Shown here in pieces: positions 22,746 through 34,379 of a DNA stretch of 64,000 bases; positions within the stretch are counted from its first letter, which is position 1, and every line of letters begins with the position of its first letter. The notes beneath the pieces are model-generated. The model was not told the DNA's origin, ran no database searches, and was given only the letters and a program-made list of their open reading frames with translations. Both the position numbers and the translations under genes were made by a program. Location: assembly GCA_964059195.1 (NCBI GenBank), contig CAXKWD010000002.1, forward strand, positions 154,521,042 through 154,585,041. Reading direction: 5' to 3'. The DNA is from Ectobius pallidus (lineage: Eukaryota; Arthropoda; Insecta; Blattodea; Ectobiidae).

Positions 22746-24581
22746 AGGTTTGGCAGAAGCACACCGGTCGCACGCTCGAATACGTGCCCGGATATCTGAC
22801 TCCATACCTTTCCAAAGAAAATTCTCACGAATCTTGGCCCTGGTCTTGAAAAGTCCCAAGTGACCTCCCACTGGTGATTCGTGAAAGAACTTGAACACCA
22901 TGTCGATCAATACTGAGGGCAAGATAATCTTTCCCACCTGTGATCGACGGTCAGAACTATACAAAACCCCCTTCTTTAGAGTGTATCCGGCTCTTTGACG
23001 GCCTTCTTGTAAGTCCTTAATAATTGGGTTTAATTCAGAATCTGAATCTTGGTGTAAAGCTATTGATTTGAACGCTAAAGGGAAATCAGACAGAATCCCA
23101 CTCACCAAATTACAGTCGCCCAAAGGTAGGTTGACCGCGCTACCATGGCTCTCATCAGGACTCTGAAACATTTCTAAGTTTTCTTCCTCGTTGCCCTTTT
23201 CTTTGTTTTCTTGAGAAACAGAAAACATACGAGATAACGCGTCAGCCACACCATTCACGGAAGCTCTAATGTGCCTGGCTGAGTACTTAAAAGCTGAGAG
23301 GCGCACTGCCCAACGGGCAAGGCGTCCAGTAGTCCGGGGTTTGGCCAACACCCAACTCAGTGCCTGACAATCAGTTTCAAGATCAAACTCGGTATGCTCA
23401 AGGTACATCCTGAATTTTTCCACAGCAAAAAGGACAGCCAGTGCCTCCAATTCATAGGCCGAGTACGCTCTTTCCAGACTTGTGAGGGTTCTAGAAGCAT
23501 AGGCTATAGGTTTCCTACCCTCATCAAATTTTTGCAGCAGAACTGCCCCTAAGGCTACAGAAGAAGCATCCGTCTGCAAGACGAACCTTTTGGAGAAATC
23601 AGGAATACTAAGAAGGGGAGGATTCATAACCATGTGTTTCAATGAATCAAAAGCCTTTTGCTGTTCTTCACCCCACTGAAACTTAGTACCCTTCTTCCGG
23701 AGAAGATTTAATGGGGCAGCAAGATCAGCCAGATTCGGGATGAAACGATGAAAAAAATTGATCATGCCCAAAAATATAGCGACTCCCTTAACGGCCTTAG
23801 GGGGGAGATATTCCCTAATGGATTTGGTTCTATCAGGATCAATGGTAACCCCTTCTGACGATACTACATGCCCCAGGAAAGACAGACGCGAAGTAGCTAA
23901 AGTGACCTTAGCGGGATTCACTGTTAATCCAGCTTCCTTCAGCCGCTTCAGAACTAGCACTATATGATCAACATGTTCTTTAAAGCTATTGGAATAGATT
24001 ATCAAATCATCCAAATAGTGGAACACGAAATTAAATTTAACATCACCAAAAATTTGGTCCAATAGTCTTTGAAGTACCTGGGCACCGGTGGCTAACCCGA
24101 AAGGAACTCTAGTGAATTCATACAAGTTCCAATCCGTGATAAAAGCAGTTAGTTTACGAGACTTGGGTGACAAGGGTATCTGGTAGTAGGCTTGGTTCAA
24201 ATCAAATGACGTAAAAAATTTAGCTTTGCCAAACCAGCCGAAAGATGAATGAATATCCGGTAACGGTACAGAATCTATCTTTATTTTGGAGTTCAAATAA
24301 CTATAGTCAACTACTGGTCTATATTTCCCTTCTCCCTTCTCAACAAGAAACATGGGACTACTATAGTTGGAATTTGAGGTGGTAATTACGCCCTCGTCCA
24401 ACATCCCTTGAGTTAATTCTTTCATCACTCTGACTTTGGGAGGTGAAAGCCTGTACGGGGGTCTACGCTCCGGAGTAGGATCCAATAACTCGATCTCATA
24501 TTCGAGTAAATTAGTGAGACCCAACTTGGTAGTTAAACCTTCTGGAAAAAGTTCCAAAATCCCACTCAGAATTCCTTTCTG
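22719..24581 (-). pseudogene. Reverse transcriptase-RNase H and integrase zinc finger of the Gypsy-type element
   Basis: In the 612-codon frame starting at 24557, the polymerase has D119 (FTSFDLNQAYYQ), FGLATG near 154, and the catalytic YLDD at 181-184. The RNase H follows with D330 (QTDAS), E369 (AYELEAL), D396 and D439 (GVADALSR). Near the end HESPVGGHLG ... CDRCASAK forms the HHCC zinc finger of integrase. The frame is the same as gag-protease, separated only by a TAA at 24582-24584, so the element probably encoded one gag-pol polyprotein. The frame ends when it runs into a stop just after the shift near 22745. The enzyme would copy element RNA into DNA within virus-like particles. Confidence 0.92.
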
Positions 24582-24839
24582 TTATGGCGATAAATGGTTC
24601 AAGGAGAGGCCCAATGAACCAACATCCCAACCAGAATCAGTCCCAGTATCGGCAGTCAACAAGAGATCTCCCTTTTTGCAAGAAACAGGATCCTCAGTAA
24701 AAGATCCTTTATAGAAAGGTATCTTAACCTCCGGGGAAAACTTGAAATAAATTTGCTCCTTAGCGAAATCCAAAATAGCACCTGAATCTTCTCCAAATGG
24801 AACCCCCAAAATCAAAGGGACAGATAAATGAGGCGCGAT
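24582..24839 (-). pseudogene. Protease C-terminal part and linker, between two in-frame stops
   Basis: This frame continues gag-protease directly after the TGA at 24840-24842 and ends at the TAA at 24582-24584. It contains the ILGVPF motif expected near the end of a retroviral-type aspartic protease, followed by the linker to reverse transcriptase. Both stops are one C-to-T change from a sense codon on the coding strand (CGA and CAA), which fits mutation rather than programmed readthrough. The residues on both sides of each stop are what the family would predict. Confidence 0.75.
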
Positions 24840-26480
24840 TCAGAATTTAACTTTCCATGAAAACCTAGCAATTTTGATTTTCAACACAGTCCATCCCAAA
24901 AATTTCATCGGTAATGCATTAGCTACAAGGCAGGAAATCTTTTCATTGTTTAGGGGTGATTTCTTATATTTATTACTCAAATTCTTATAAATAAACTCAG
25001 ACATGATATTTATAGTGCACCCACTGTCTACGAGACCAACCATATCCAAATTCCCACACTCTAAACTGATATATGGTAAGCATCGCCCAGTAAATCCTTG
25101 AACACGGGCAGAATATTCAGCGTTATTCACAGAAAAACAAGCAGTGTCAGGATTACTATGCTGTCTCTGACCCAAACTGTGAACTTTCTGACTATTACCC
25201 CGAGGTTGCCTATTAGGACAATTTCTCCGAATATGGCCTTGTTCCTTACAGAAATAACACGACCTGCGCTCTATATAATTGGTAGATGGCTTTATTCTAT
25301 GATGATTAATAACAGGTTCAGATTGAGAAGGGAAAGTACTGCAACCCGCATTCCCAGTTCTCAAAGAATCAGAAAAACCAATGGAGTGAAATCTAGCACA
25401 TAATAGGTCTAACTCTTGAAAGGTGGAGGGCTTACTTTCTAATATACACATGCCCCTGGCTTTCGATGACATGCCTACCAGAATGTTTTCAACTATCTGT
25501 GCTTCTGAGTAGTCAACGCGAAAAACGTCGGCATAAGCCTTAATATCATTAACATAGTCCGAAAAGGCTTCATTTTCATTTTGAACCCTATAATACAATT
25601 TGTTCATAAGACCTACTCGAGCTCTGGATGGAAGATAATATTCAAGAATGGTATCATGAAAATAATTCAAATCTCTATCTTCTCTAACAGTTCTACTGGC
25701 TAGCTGTTTCAGACCACCGTGTAAATGTGCAGAGCACAAAGCAAGGATTTGTTTCTGAGAAAAAGCAAAAATATCCACTTGAGTCTTAAGTTCGCATAGA
25801 AAAAGTAAAAATTTAATTATTTCTTCCAAAGAACTGTCACTAAAATGTTCCAACCTGTCTAACAGTTTACCTAAAGGGTGGGGAAGTTTACAAAAATCCT
25901 TACTGAGATCAAATTGTAAATTTCTAACAACCGGCGTTGGGGTATGTTGGAGTACATTAGTTACTACTGGATCATTGTTGAGAAAAGGGTTTGGAGAACC
26001 CCCATTAATAGCTGTAATTACTTCAGAATGATTAGCTTCAAAATTTCTATTCAGATTTTCTGCCAACTGTGATTTGAGCTTATCCTTTTCCGTTGAAATC
26101 TCCATACTGAGTGAGCTTAAGGTCTGGCTATAATCTAGAGAAAGACCAATTTGAATTAAATCAGAAATTCTATTTTGGATATGATCCAATTTAGCGATAA
26201 GACGTTTTGCCTGTTTTTGTGAAAAACCCCCTTCATCAGTAAGTTCGCGACACTGATCAAAATTTTCTTCCACTTTAGAGACAAGAGCTTGAATTTCATT
26301 ATCAGTATTGACATCTTTTAAGTGACTCGGATTAACTGGGGTCGACAAATTATCTCTTAATAGTTTAGATAAATTCGCCACTGAATCATCCGAATCCACC
26401 TTAATTCCACGGATAAGTAACTCATAAATAATGTCAGCTTTCAAAAGAAATTCAATCGGTACATGAATCCTATTACTCAT
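24840..26480 (-). CDS. gag: Gag and protease N-terminal part of the Gypsy-type element
   Basis: The 546-codon frame starts at an ATG (26480) about 455 bp inside the 5' LTR. The first ~390 residues are a Gag-like region with a coiled-coil-like stretch near residues 90-150. A zinc knuckle CYFCKEQGHIRRNC (C-X2-C-X4-H-X4-C) lies near residue 407, and the aspartic protease signature VDSGCTINIMS near residue 482. The protein would package element RNA. It stops in the middle of the protease at a TGA, so a Gag with a truncated protease would be made. The frame is otherwise uninterrupted. Confidence 0.85.
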   Translation of the reverse strand: MSNRIHVPIEFLLKADIIYELLIRGIKVDSDDSVANLSKLLRDNLSTPVNPSHLKDVNTDNEIQALVSKVEENFDQCRELTDEGGFSQKQAKRLIAKLDHIQNRISDLIQIGLSLDYSQTLSSLSMEISTEKDKLKSQLAENLNRNFEANHSEVITAINGGSPNPFLNNDPVVTNVLQHTPTPVVRNLQFDLSKDFCKLPHPLGKLLDRLEHFSDSSLEEIIKFLLFLCELKTQVDIFAFSQKQILALCSAHLHGGLKQLASRTVREDRDLNYFHDTILEYYLPSRARVGLMNKLYYRVQNENEAFSDYVNDIKAYADVFRVDYSEAQIVENILVGMSSKARGMCILESKPSTFQELDLLCARFHSIGFSDSLRTGNAGCSTFPSQSEPVINHHRIKPSTNYIERRSCYFCKEQGHIRRNCPNRQPRGNSQKVHSLGQRQHSNPDTACFSVNNAEYSARVQGFTGRCLPYISLECGNLDMVGLVDSGCTINIMSEFIYKNLSNKYKKSPLNNEKISCLVANALPMKFLGWTVLKIKIARFSWKVKF

Positions 26481-26935
26481 GATGAAGGTTATTTAAATAC
26501 TAACGGTCAGAACTATTTTGTTGTTAGGATAGAATAAGAAAGTGCAAGATCAGCGTTAGGTTAGAATAATGAACAAACGGAATATTTACCGAGATCAGTT
26601 TCAAGTAAGGCTAATAATACAATATAAGTGAGGTTAATTATGTCAAAACCGGATTTGATGAAGTGCAGAATAGTAAAAGTTACTTGATAAAGTCCAATGA
26701 AATTCTTCAAAATTGAAACGCAGAACTACTATCAATGCCCGAACAAAATGCAGATCCAGCCTACACTGAGGAACTAGACCAAAAATCGAGAAGTGGTAAC
26801 ACATGAGTTTCTACAAGCGGAATTTTGAAAAGGCATCCAAAATCTTCCAAAATTTTGTTTAATAAAGAGCAGCAGAGCGCAAATTTAGAAAAATGGGAGT
26901 CAAAAACCTAACTACGCTCTGCGGTAACACTTATT
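26481..26935 (-). other. 5' leader of the Gypsy-type element
   Basis: This is the untranslated stretch between the 5' LTR and the Gag start. The bases after the LTR on the coding strand are AATAAGTGTTACCGCAGAGC. I cannot match them to a specific tRNA 3' end, so the primer-binding site is not assigned. Confidence 0.6.
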
Positions 26936-28272
26936 TGTGCCCCCTATAAGGGTGACACTATTTACGTATGCTGGAAGCTTAACATACGATTGAGATGGTA
27001 GATCTGGTTTCGACCATTTTTAGCTAAACCAAGTAAACGCCCTGCTGAACCTTCACACTGTGGCCCATTATCCCCATATGTAACTCTGAAAATTGATTGG
27101 ACAAATTCTGGAAACCTCGGGTGACTACAAATACCATTAAGAAGCAAGGGTAAGGTTTAATTAACAATTTTATTGAACAAATATGGGTATATCTGGTACT
27201 GATTATTGCTACCTGTATGGTTCTTTAGATATAATAAATATGCAAATAAATTAAATAAATATTAATAAATAATCTAAAAGTTAATATATACAAAATGGCT
27301 AATTATCCAATTTAAACAGTAGCCAAAGAATTACTCCATTAAAATTACTCTGTCCATACACATTTGTGGCATACAAGGTTATTTCAAAATTACGTGTCAG
27401 ATTATTTCCTGAAAAAGCAATCACGCTGTATATAAGTTTGTATTAATAATTTTATTTTGTATTCCAAATTAAACTTCACTCAGGAACTAATTAGTACGAG
27501 CTCTTCGTAATATCAAAGTCTAATTCAAAGAAGCTTGAAAGATTGTACCAGTTATGAAATATCACTCTGTATTTCGTACTTGACTTATGCCAAAGATTCT
27601 ACTTTAAACTTGAAATACTGCAACATGGAATCCAGTTTCTGACAACTGCTTGGATTATGTTAAACATAGCCGGATTCTGACATTCTTTATATTACTTGAA
27701 AAATTAACCATTAATTTAGAAAAACCTACGAACGTGGTATTAGTTTCAGGAGAACTGGAGAATTATTTTAGGCGGACGGACGGACGAAGAAAAATGAAAA
27801 GCATTATATAAATAAATTACTAAATGTGGGCGAAATTTCTAGTAGCCAAAAACCCGCGAAAATGTATAATCTAAACCTCAATAAATAAGCAAACTATATA
27901 TACATTACGGCAAATTTAGGAGATCCAAAATCAGGTGAGATAAAGAATTGAACAGAATTTATGAATTGTATTAAGATAGAAAAGGAACAATCTCACCGAA
28001 ACAGCAGGCACGATCCATGGCTGAACTGCTGTACACGCCCACCAAATCACAGTACCAAGCACTACATTCTCGCGTCGTCAAAGCCAGCTCCCAACTGAAG
28101 CACGTAACATCGCCGCTCCAGGGTCTCGCTTCCACGTACCACGTTCAGAAATACCAGATGTAACCGCTGGTAAACTCGGACGCATAAAATCAAAGATATT
28201 TAAAGTTTTTTGTGGTTCAAACAAACAACCATAGGGGCGCTTTATACCACTTGAGCCGAATTTCACGGCTCA
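26936..28272 (-). repeat. 5' LTR of the Gypsy-type element
   Basis: 1337 bp, nearly identical to 18169-19505. It is followed on the plus strand by the second CTTC (28273-28276). Confidence 0.93.
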
Positions 28273-28497
28273 CTTCAAAGTGACATTCATCACAAAATTT
28301 GCTTAGATCTATCTGTTTAAAGCTGATGTTCTTAGCTACTAGAATAGAAACACCCCCCCTGATATGAGTTTTCCTACAGTAACTATTTCCTATTTCATAC
28401 CCATTTAGTATGGCATAATCAATTTCTTCCTCCTTACACCAGTGTTCACTTAAACAAACCACTTTGTAATTATTTTCACTCACAATTACCTTTAAAT
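28273..28497 (-). pseudogene. Non-LTR retrotransposon endonuclease, N-terminal part
   Basis: On the minus strand the frame from 28483 reads VVCLSEHWCKEEEID, then GYEIGNSYCR and GGVSILVAKN. This is the first half of a LINE endonuclease (the conserved E of SEHW and the GGVSI strand). It breaks at the LTR after CDECHFEV and resumes at 18168 with the matching reading frame. It shows that the Gypsy-type element landed inside this domain. Confidence 0.82.
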
Positions 28498-28499
28498 CT

Positions 28500-29317
28500 T
28501 AAATTTTATTGTATAAATACTAGATATCCAGCAGAAGAATGGATAAGGATATATACTGATGGCTCACTAAGTAACACAGAAGATGGAGCTGGAGCAGGAA
28601 TACACAGCGAAATTTTTTCCCAATACATCTTACTTGGACCAGGAGCGACGAATTTTTAGGCAGAACTGAAGGCGATAGGAACAGCGTTACAGAACATCAT
28701 ATATAGACCCAACGTAAGGAAACAGATAGTAATATTGGTGGATTCAATGTCAGCACTACAAACAATAACAAAACACTCCCATCATTCAGGATATCAGAAA
28801 CATGTATAAAATTATTGTGGAAGCACAAGGTAATGGGTATTTCAATGGGTACCTTCACATGTGGGGCTGATGGGCAACAAACAAGCAGACTGTTTAGCAA
28901 AGAAAGGCTCCAAAATCAAACAGAGAACAGCAAAAGAGATAATGATACAAAAGAGGCAACAGGAGCTTAAACACAAAATACAATAAAAACAGAAGACAAC
29001 AGAATACAAAAGACTTCCAAGGCAGGAGATATGAAAACATAGCTAAACATGCTGAAAAAATCAAACACCTCCCCAGAAAAACAGCAGTAGCGCTCTTCAG
29101 ACTGGAAACAGGCCTAGACTGTCTAGATGACCACCTTAATAGAATGGGAATTGTCCCCAGAACCAACGGATGCTCCTTGTGCGGTGAAAGTGTCCTCCTA
29201 AGCAATGAACACCTGCTGCACTGCAGGCAATTAGACCCCGAGAAAAAGAAGAAACAAGATATAGCAGGGCTCTATTGGGAAGCAAGAGGACTAATGGTGT
29301 AAACCAAGCTCCAACCA
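28500..29317 (+). pseudogene. Non-LTR retrotransposon RNase H and C-terminal zinc motif
   Basis: A plus-strand 5'-truncated LINE tail. The RNase H signature is visible across small breaks: IYTDGS (about 28551), AELKAIGTAL (about 28660), LVDSMSALQT (about 28736), then WVPSHVG and GNKQADCLAKKGS (about 28850-28910). Further on comes LFRLETGLDCLDDHL and a terminal CSLCGES...HLLHC finger typical of LINE C-termini. An in-frame stop and shifts inactivate it. Orientation is opposite to the neighbouring endonuclease, so it is a separate insertion. Confidence 0.8.
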
Positions 29318-29343
29318 TTTAAAGTAAAGTAAAGTAAAGTAAG
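29318..29343 (+). repeat. (TAAAG)n 3' tail of the non-LTR element
   Basis: About five TAAAG repeats directly follow the LINE coding tail. Several LINE clades end in such short tandem repeats instead of poly(A). Confidence 0.8.
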
Positions 29344-31339
29344 AAAGCATTCCATAGATCCCATAAAAGTCTGATGACTATCAGTGGCGGCTATTCAGGG
29401 GAAGTAGGTGAAGTAGCACTTCACCAGTATTTTTCCTTTACAATACGTATTTTTAAAGTTTATTTTCCATATCACGAATGTTGGTATTTACTATAAATGT
29501 ATCTGTATTTTTGAATTGCCTGCCATGCCACCACCTGGTGTCAAAGCTAGGAGACACTGAGATCCTGCAAATGCTTCAAGTTGCCCGTGGCGAAGCGGAA
29601 CTGGTTACCATTCCCTCCGGTGCATGGGTAGTCTGATCCACTCAAAATGAGGATGGCAAGCAGTAGTTTTCTCGCTTATCCCACGTCCCCATACCAACGC
29701 GAACAGACTACTCATGAAGCCGTCCCTCTTGTTCTAGCATTTTCTTCGCCAGTACCTCACACTGTCAGCTCAGAGAAACAGATGGGCACATTTGCACTTG
29801 AATAAAGGGTTCATAAAGCACATATATTGTCCATCACAGCCTTGATGTTAACAAGGCTGAACACTACAAATATAATTGTAGTGAAGACTACAAATGTAAT
29901 TACTAGTGCAAGGCATTTAATGACCATAAAATAGTGAAAAAATGCAAAATAAAAGATGCATTTAAGACCTAAAAATAGTGAAAAAATGGCACGAAAATTA
30001 AAAAAATGACCAATAAATTTTGCATTATTAGTTATATTTTGTTTTTAAAGGTAATGAATTAGTAAAAGCAGTTTAACGGATAACAGTGCGTTATATATGA
30101 ATATACAATATAAAACACACTTATTTTATTACTAAAAAAGTAAGTAAATCTATACTACTTGGACACCCTTAGCAAAAAAAAAAAATCTTCCTGAATTAGC
30201 ATGCCCATCAAATTGCCCCTAGTAAACATGTGCCATTTATAAAGAGAGAAAAAATTATTTATTGCTACAAGGCAAACTGCTATGGTGGTTACAACAAACC
30301 TGAATTAAAATTAACTATGAACACTTGGCGGAGATTCTAAAAAATGACTGTCTGTTGTCTGAAAGTAACGATTTGTACCTCCACTGAAACATGACATAAA
30401 ATGCCGAAATATACCTAAAAATGCCGAAAATGACCTAAAAATGCAGAAAATGACCTAAAATGGCCCCAAAATGACATTTCTCTTGAAAATGACGAAAAAT
30501 GCAAAATAAAGCAAAAAAATGCAAGAACAAATTGCCCTTATTTAATCAATTATTTCATGATACACATTTCTATATATTCGAGCTATCTTTTAACCTTCAT
30601 ATAAAAAAGATGCAAAATCATCAAATGCCTTGCCCTATTATTTACACTGTAATTGTTCTTCTAATCCCAGTTCGTTTGCCAGTTTATACTCCGAAGAGAA
30701 CGTGCATCATGATGTTTCATTCCTACAATGCACATTTTTTCATAGGTAATCATACGACATGGGACATATTAATCACTGCAAATTAATGCCTTGAAGTATC
30801 CAGTAACGAGCTGAAGTTTATCAGATAAAATTGCATCTTTCCGACCCTCGCAAGCATATTAACTTACAAGATAAACAACAGTCATTGGTCGATTGCTAAA
30901 GATTATTAGTCAATACCAAGTCCACATCGCATGAATGGAATATTCTGAATAATCTGTTTAGGAGAATAATAATTACAATAAACATCCATAGATTCACGGC
31001 GGAGAAGCACGATCGAATTTATCTCATGAAACTCATAATCTCGAGTGGGAATTATTAAGAGTATTTATTCCATGAATAAAATGTATCATATTTTATAAAT
31101 AATAACTACATTCTTACCCACATTGTTTAAAATCAAATCACCATTGTGCCAGCTGTCAGATCACGATGTAGGCCTACTAAATGAAAAATAAAAAATGTTG
31201 CCAGATACTAATCTGACAAGTATCTTGTTTAGCGAATATTTCAATTCAGAAAGAACTTCTACTGCAGCTAGAAGAAAAGCAGCCATTCTATGATGATATT
31301 ACCGACAAGTTTGCAGCCTTAAAGGGCTACCGAAGGATT
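29344..31339. other. Non-coding repeat-like region
   Basis: At 29382 CAGTGGCGGCTATTCAGGGG looks like a hAT-type terminus, but I find no matching opposite end. From 29920 to 30520 there is A-rich degenerate sequence in which words like 'aaaatgccgaaaatgacct' recur. Nothing else is supported; the 95-codon frame at 30499 has no recognisable feature. Confidence 0.5.
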
Positions 31340-31347
31340 GTTTTGGT

Positions 31348-31656
31348 CATAGGCGTAACGAGGGGGGGGTTTTGGGGGTTTGAACCCCCCCCCCCCCCAT
31401 TGATTAAAAAAAGGAAAATTGTATAATTTTTTTAAGTGTGTTTATAAATTACTTAATACGAGTATAAAGCGTGGGAAGCTTAAAACTCGTTACTGTGCAT
31501 CTTAATTTTTAAAATTTTACGGGGGAGGACCCCCCCAAGCTTAAACTCGTTATTGTGCATCTTAATTTTTAAAATTTTCCTGAGGGGTAGGGAATACCCC
31601 CAGAACCCGCGGATGTTATAACCCCCCCCCATATGGTCGGCCTGGTTACGCCTATG
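31348..31656. mobile_element. hAT-type MITE, copy 2
   Basis: Same family as 21307-21686, shorter (309 bp) through loss of one internal reiteration. It is flanked by the 8-bp duplication GTTTTGGT (31340-31347 and 31657-31664). Confidence 0.88.
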
Positions 31657-31793
31657 GTTTTGGTATACAAGACATAGGTGAATTCCGTTATTAACATAAT
31701 TCTCTTCGCCTAATTTTCCGGCCACAACCCACCACTGATGACTATAGGATGTGGAACTTGACAAAGCATTAAACAGAATTACATTTATAAACT

Positions 31794-32012
31794 ATTAACC
31801 TATTAACATATTATTTGTCATAAAATCATCAACAGAGTAGAAGCTGTGTGCATTTAAATATTTCTTAATCAATAATTTCATTTCTTTTGGTTTGTTAGTA
31901 AATTTTTTAATCTCTTTTGGAGGTTTGTTAAAGAATTTAATTCCAGAATAGTAAACCCCTTTTTGATAACAGCTGAGATTTGGCTTGGGAATATGTAAAT
32001 CTAATTTCCTTC
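31794..32012 (-). pseudogene. Non-LTR reverse transcriptase ORF, C-terminal end (element III)
   Basis: Minus-strand frame containing RRKLDLHIPKPNLS, QKGVYYSGIKFFN and HSFYSVDDF, ending at a stop at 31794. This is the conserved C-terminal tail of an insect LINE ORF2. It joins the fragment at 34380-34709 when the TA-flanked element between them is removed: HNNNT|RRKLDLH is restored exactly at the insertion TA. Confidence 0.8.
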
Positions 32013-32801
32013 TATAGATCGTCCCAACCTTAAAAAACAGTATTGAGTTAAATGTAGTATTTGCATCTCACTTGCACTCGTACGTTCTGCAATTAGCTTC
32101 GTCCTTTTCTATCCCGACAATGTTGCCATTTTTCCAAAGTGATAAATGTAATAATGTGATTGAGAGGTCTTATAGAGAATTTTCCGCTCTATCTCATGAT
32201 GTCAATTGTGAAGTCATAAATAATTAATATGAGGCCTATTTTTCACAATTACGTTAATTTGGCGGAAATCTATATTTTTTCAGATGAATAACTTATCACG
32301 TGATAGACAAGAAACCAATAATCGAAACCGACTAAGAATTTTTTTTTGGATTGCCTGATATTTATAGAAAATACTCTCTTTCCCTTGGCAATAAATTTTA
32401 CAAAAGAAGAAAGCTATATTTTTTTTTATGAAGTGCTGCTTGAAAATTTTCGGATGTTAACACAAAAAAGTTAGTTAGCGAGTAACCTACTTTGTTTTTT
32501 GTTTTACATTCGTGACTAAGCGAGAAGAAATGTTTATAGATGTCTGAGAAAGTATTTAAAACAAACCAGAGCTCTATATCATGTAGCATTAATAAATTAT
32601 CACAGTTTTCCCGAGCTCGACAATCAGGCAGTCCTGACTCAATGCTGTACAGATTTTGTTTACTCATATGTTTCTCAGATGATCGTATCTTCTTCAGAGC
32701 TCAGTGTTATAATGTGATCTGTGTAGTGAAGTTTAACTTATGGTGTGGTTTTTGTGATTTTAAAAATTAAATTTTATATTTATTTTTATTTTATATTAAT
32801 T

Positions 32802-33017
32802 ATGAATAGAGAAACTAGAAATCGTAGTGTTTGCAAATTGCGCAGTAAAGACCGAATTATAGTATTAAATATACTTAATTATTTCTTGAAGAAAATGAAC
32901 ATTACCCAGCCAATTAAAGAGTCAGCAGAAGCTACACGGTGTTCAGAAAGTGTACTGTATAGAATAAGAAAAGAAAACACGAAAGGTCCTTTGAGAAGGA
33001 ATAATACCACTCCCTGA
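32802..33017 (+). pseudogene. Transposase N-terminal helix-turn-helix fragment
   Basis: About 71 codons starting MNRETRNRSVC and containing IKESAEATRCSESVLYRIRK. This resembles the DNA-binding motif 'RtaeAtgvSestVyRi.kE' found at the start of many insect mariner-like proteins. The frame stops (33015-33017) soon after, where a Pro/Lys-rich linker and catalytic domain would be expected. The fragment could bind the element's ends but cannot cut. Confidence 0.6.
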
Positions 33018-33429
33018 GGATAGTGAACAGGCCTAAAGGAAGGTAATGTATTTTAACTATTACTTTCCTAATCTAATTATATTCTTTAAAATTTGATTAT
33101 TTTAACATAATAATTGTAATAATAATAGCAATAACAACAACAATAGTAAATAATATTATCTAAATGAAATTTAATAATAAATTTAACATTTATAAATTAT
33201 TAGCTTAAAGGACCCGGCGTCACCTGGTTTTGTATTTTGCTTATACTTCGAAGTCAATTTTAGAGGGAGCCCTCTTAATTTTCAAAATCTAGGCCGTAGA
33301 GGAAGAACGACTTATCACATCCAAGGACTTGGGATTTTGCACCCCATTACTTCTAAAGACCATGGATGGTGGGATTGAGATAAGAAGAGACAGAAATTCC
33401 TATTAGTCTTGCTTATCTGTGTGCCAAGT

Positions 33430-34150
33430 CTGGTAAAATGAGCTAAAGAATGTAGATTTAAACGCCATTTAATAGGGATTAAAACATTTAAGGGACTTTT
33501 TTTTTTCCAAATTTAGTTTTACCTAAATTTCTCTCTCGGTTCTATTAGCTCTGTGTAAAGTCTGGTAAAAATTGGTCAGAGTATGTAGATTTAAATAAAA
33601 TTTATATAATATGGGTTGCGATATTTAAGGAGTGATTTCTTCCAAATTAACTTTGGTTAAAATTTCTCTTGGTTCAATAGGTTCTTTGTATAAAGTCTGA
33701 TAAAAATTGGTCAAAGGTTGTAGGTATAAATATATATCACAAAATAGGGGTGAAACATCTAAAATGTGGTTTGTTCTAAAATTAGTTTTCCTACCATTTT
33801 CTCCTGATTCTATACGTTCTGTGTATAAAGTCCGTTAAAAACAGGTCAAGAATGTAGATCTAAATTTTGGTGATATAATAGGGGTAGAAACATTTAAGGG
33901 GTGGCTTCTTACAAAATTAACTTCGCCTATTTTTTTCTCTTGTTTTAATAGGGTCTGTGTGTAAAGTTTGGTAAACATCGTTCAAAGAATGTAGACTTGT
34001 AAAAAATCACATAGTAGGGAATGAAAATTTCGCAAGGGGTGTTTTTTTTTCGAGAATGATTGTCTCGTAGAATTTTTACTCGATTCTATAGGGTACATGT
34101 GTAACAGTTTGCAGATATTAGTCAAAGAATGTAGATTTTTGGGCTTATAG
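33430..34150. repeat. Degenerate ~135-bp tandem repeat inside the mariner-type element
   Basis: Six units are marked by 'gaatgtagattta'-like words near 33449, 33581, 33714, 33849, 33985 and 34122. Each holds an AAAGTCTGGTAAAAATTGGTC-like word and a T-rich segment. Units are well diverged, so the array is old. Confidence 0.75.
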
Positions 34151-34379
34151 AGAACATATTACTCATGGGGGTTGAAAATAAGGGAAGGAGGGTGTACCGT
34201 TGTTCTATCTGCAGGGCACGATTTACAGTAATTATTATATACAACAAACAAATTTCGAGGTTTTCACGCCTATCTAAGAGCTTTTTCACGTCATGTGCCT
34301 GGTCTTGTGATGTGAGTAGATCTGGCATCAGTGCGCTGCATAAGACCAATACTGTCTTTTAAGGTTGGGACGGTCTATA

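Larger units (their letters stand above)
18169..28272 (-). mobile_element. Gypsy-type LTR retrotransposon (full length, inactivated)
   Basis: The 10.1-kb element lies on the minus strand: 5' LTR 26936-28272, leader, gag-protease, reverse transcriptase-RNase H, integrase, long 3' region, 3' LTR 18169-19505. Both LTRs are 1337 bp, run TG...CA, and differ at only about six sites by eye (for example positions equivalent to 18832 and 18987), so the insertion is young. Gene order PR-RT-RH-IN and the YLDD active site assign it to Ty3/Gypsy (Metaviridae-like). No env gene is recognised. Coding capacity is broken by two in-frame stops and one frameshift. A hAT-type MITE sits in the 3' region. Confidence 0.93.
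32015..34377. mobile_element. Tc1/mariner-type element inserted at TA
   Basis: Termini TAGATCGTCCCAACCTTAAA and its near-perfect inverted match (about 33 bp, 34345-34377) are flanked by TA on each side (32013-32014 and 34378-34379). The interior has a transposase N-terminal fragment and a ~135-bp tandem array. The TA duplication and the helix-turn-helix fragment support the IS630-Tc1-mariner group. No DDE core is seen, so the copy is defective. Confidence 0.85.

Noticed and set aside
24840..24842. Programmed stop readthrough at the TGA in the protease
   Set aside because: The TGA is followed by ATC, not by the CTA-type context that favours readthrough, lies inside the protease domain, and is accompanied by a second stop and a frameshift. 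Mutation is simpler.
29382..29850. Complete hAT element starting CAGTGGCGGC
   Set aside because: A terminus-like start only; I could not find the inverted end or an 8-bp duplication.
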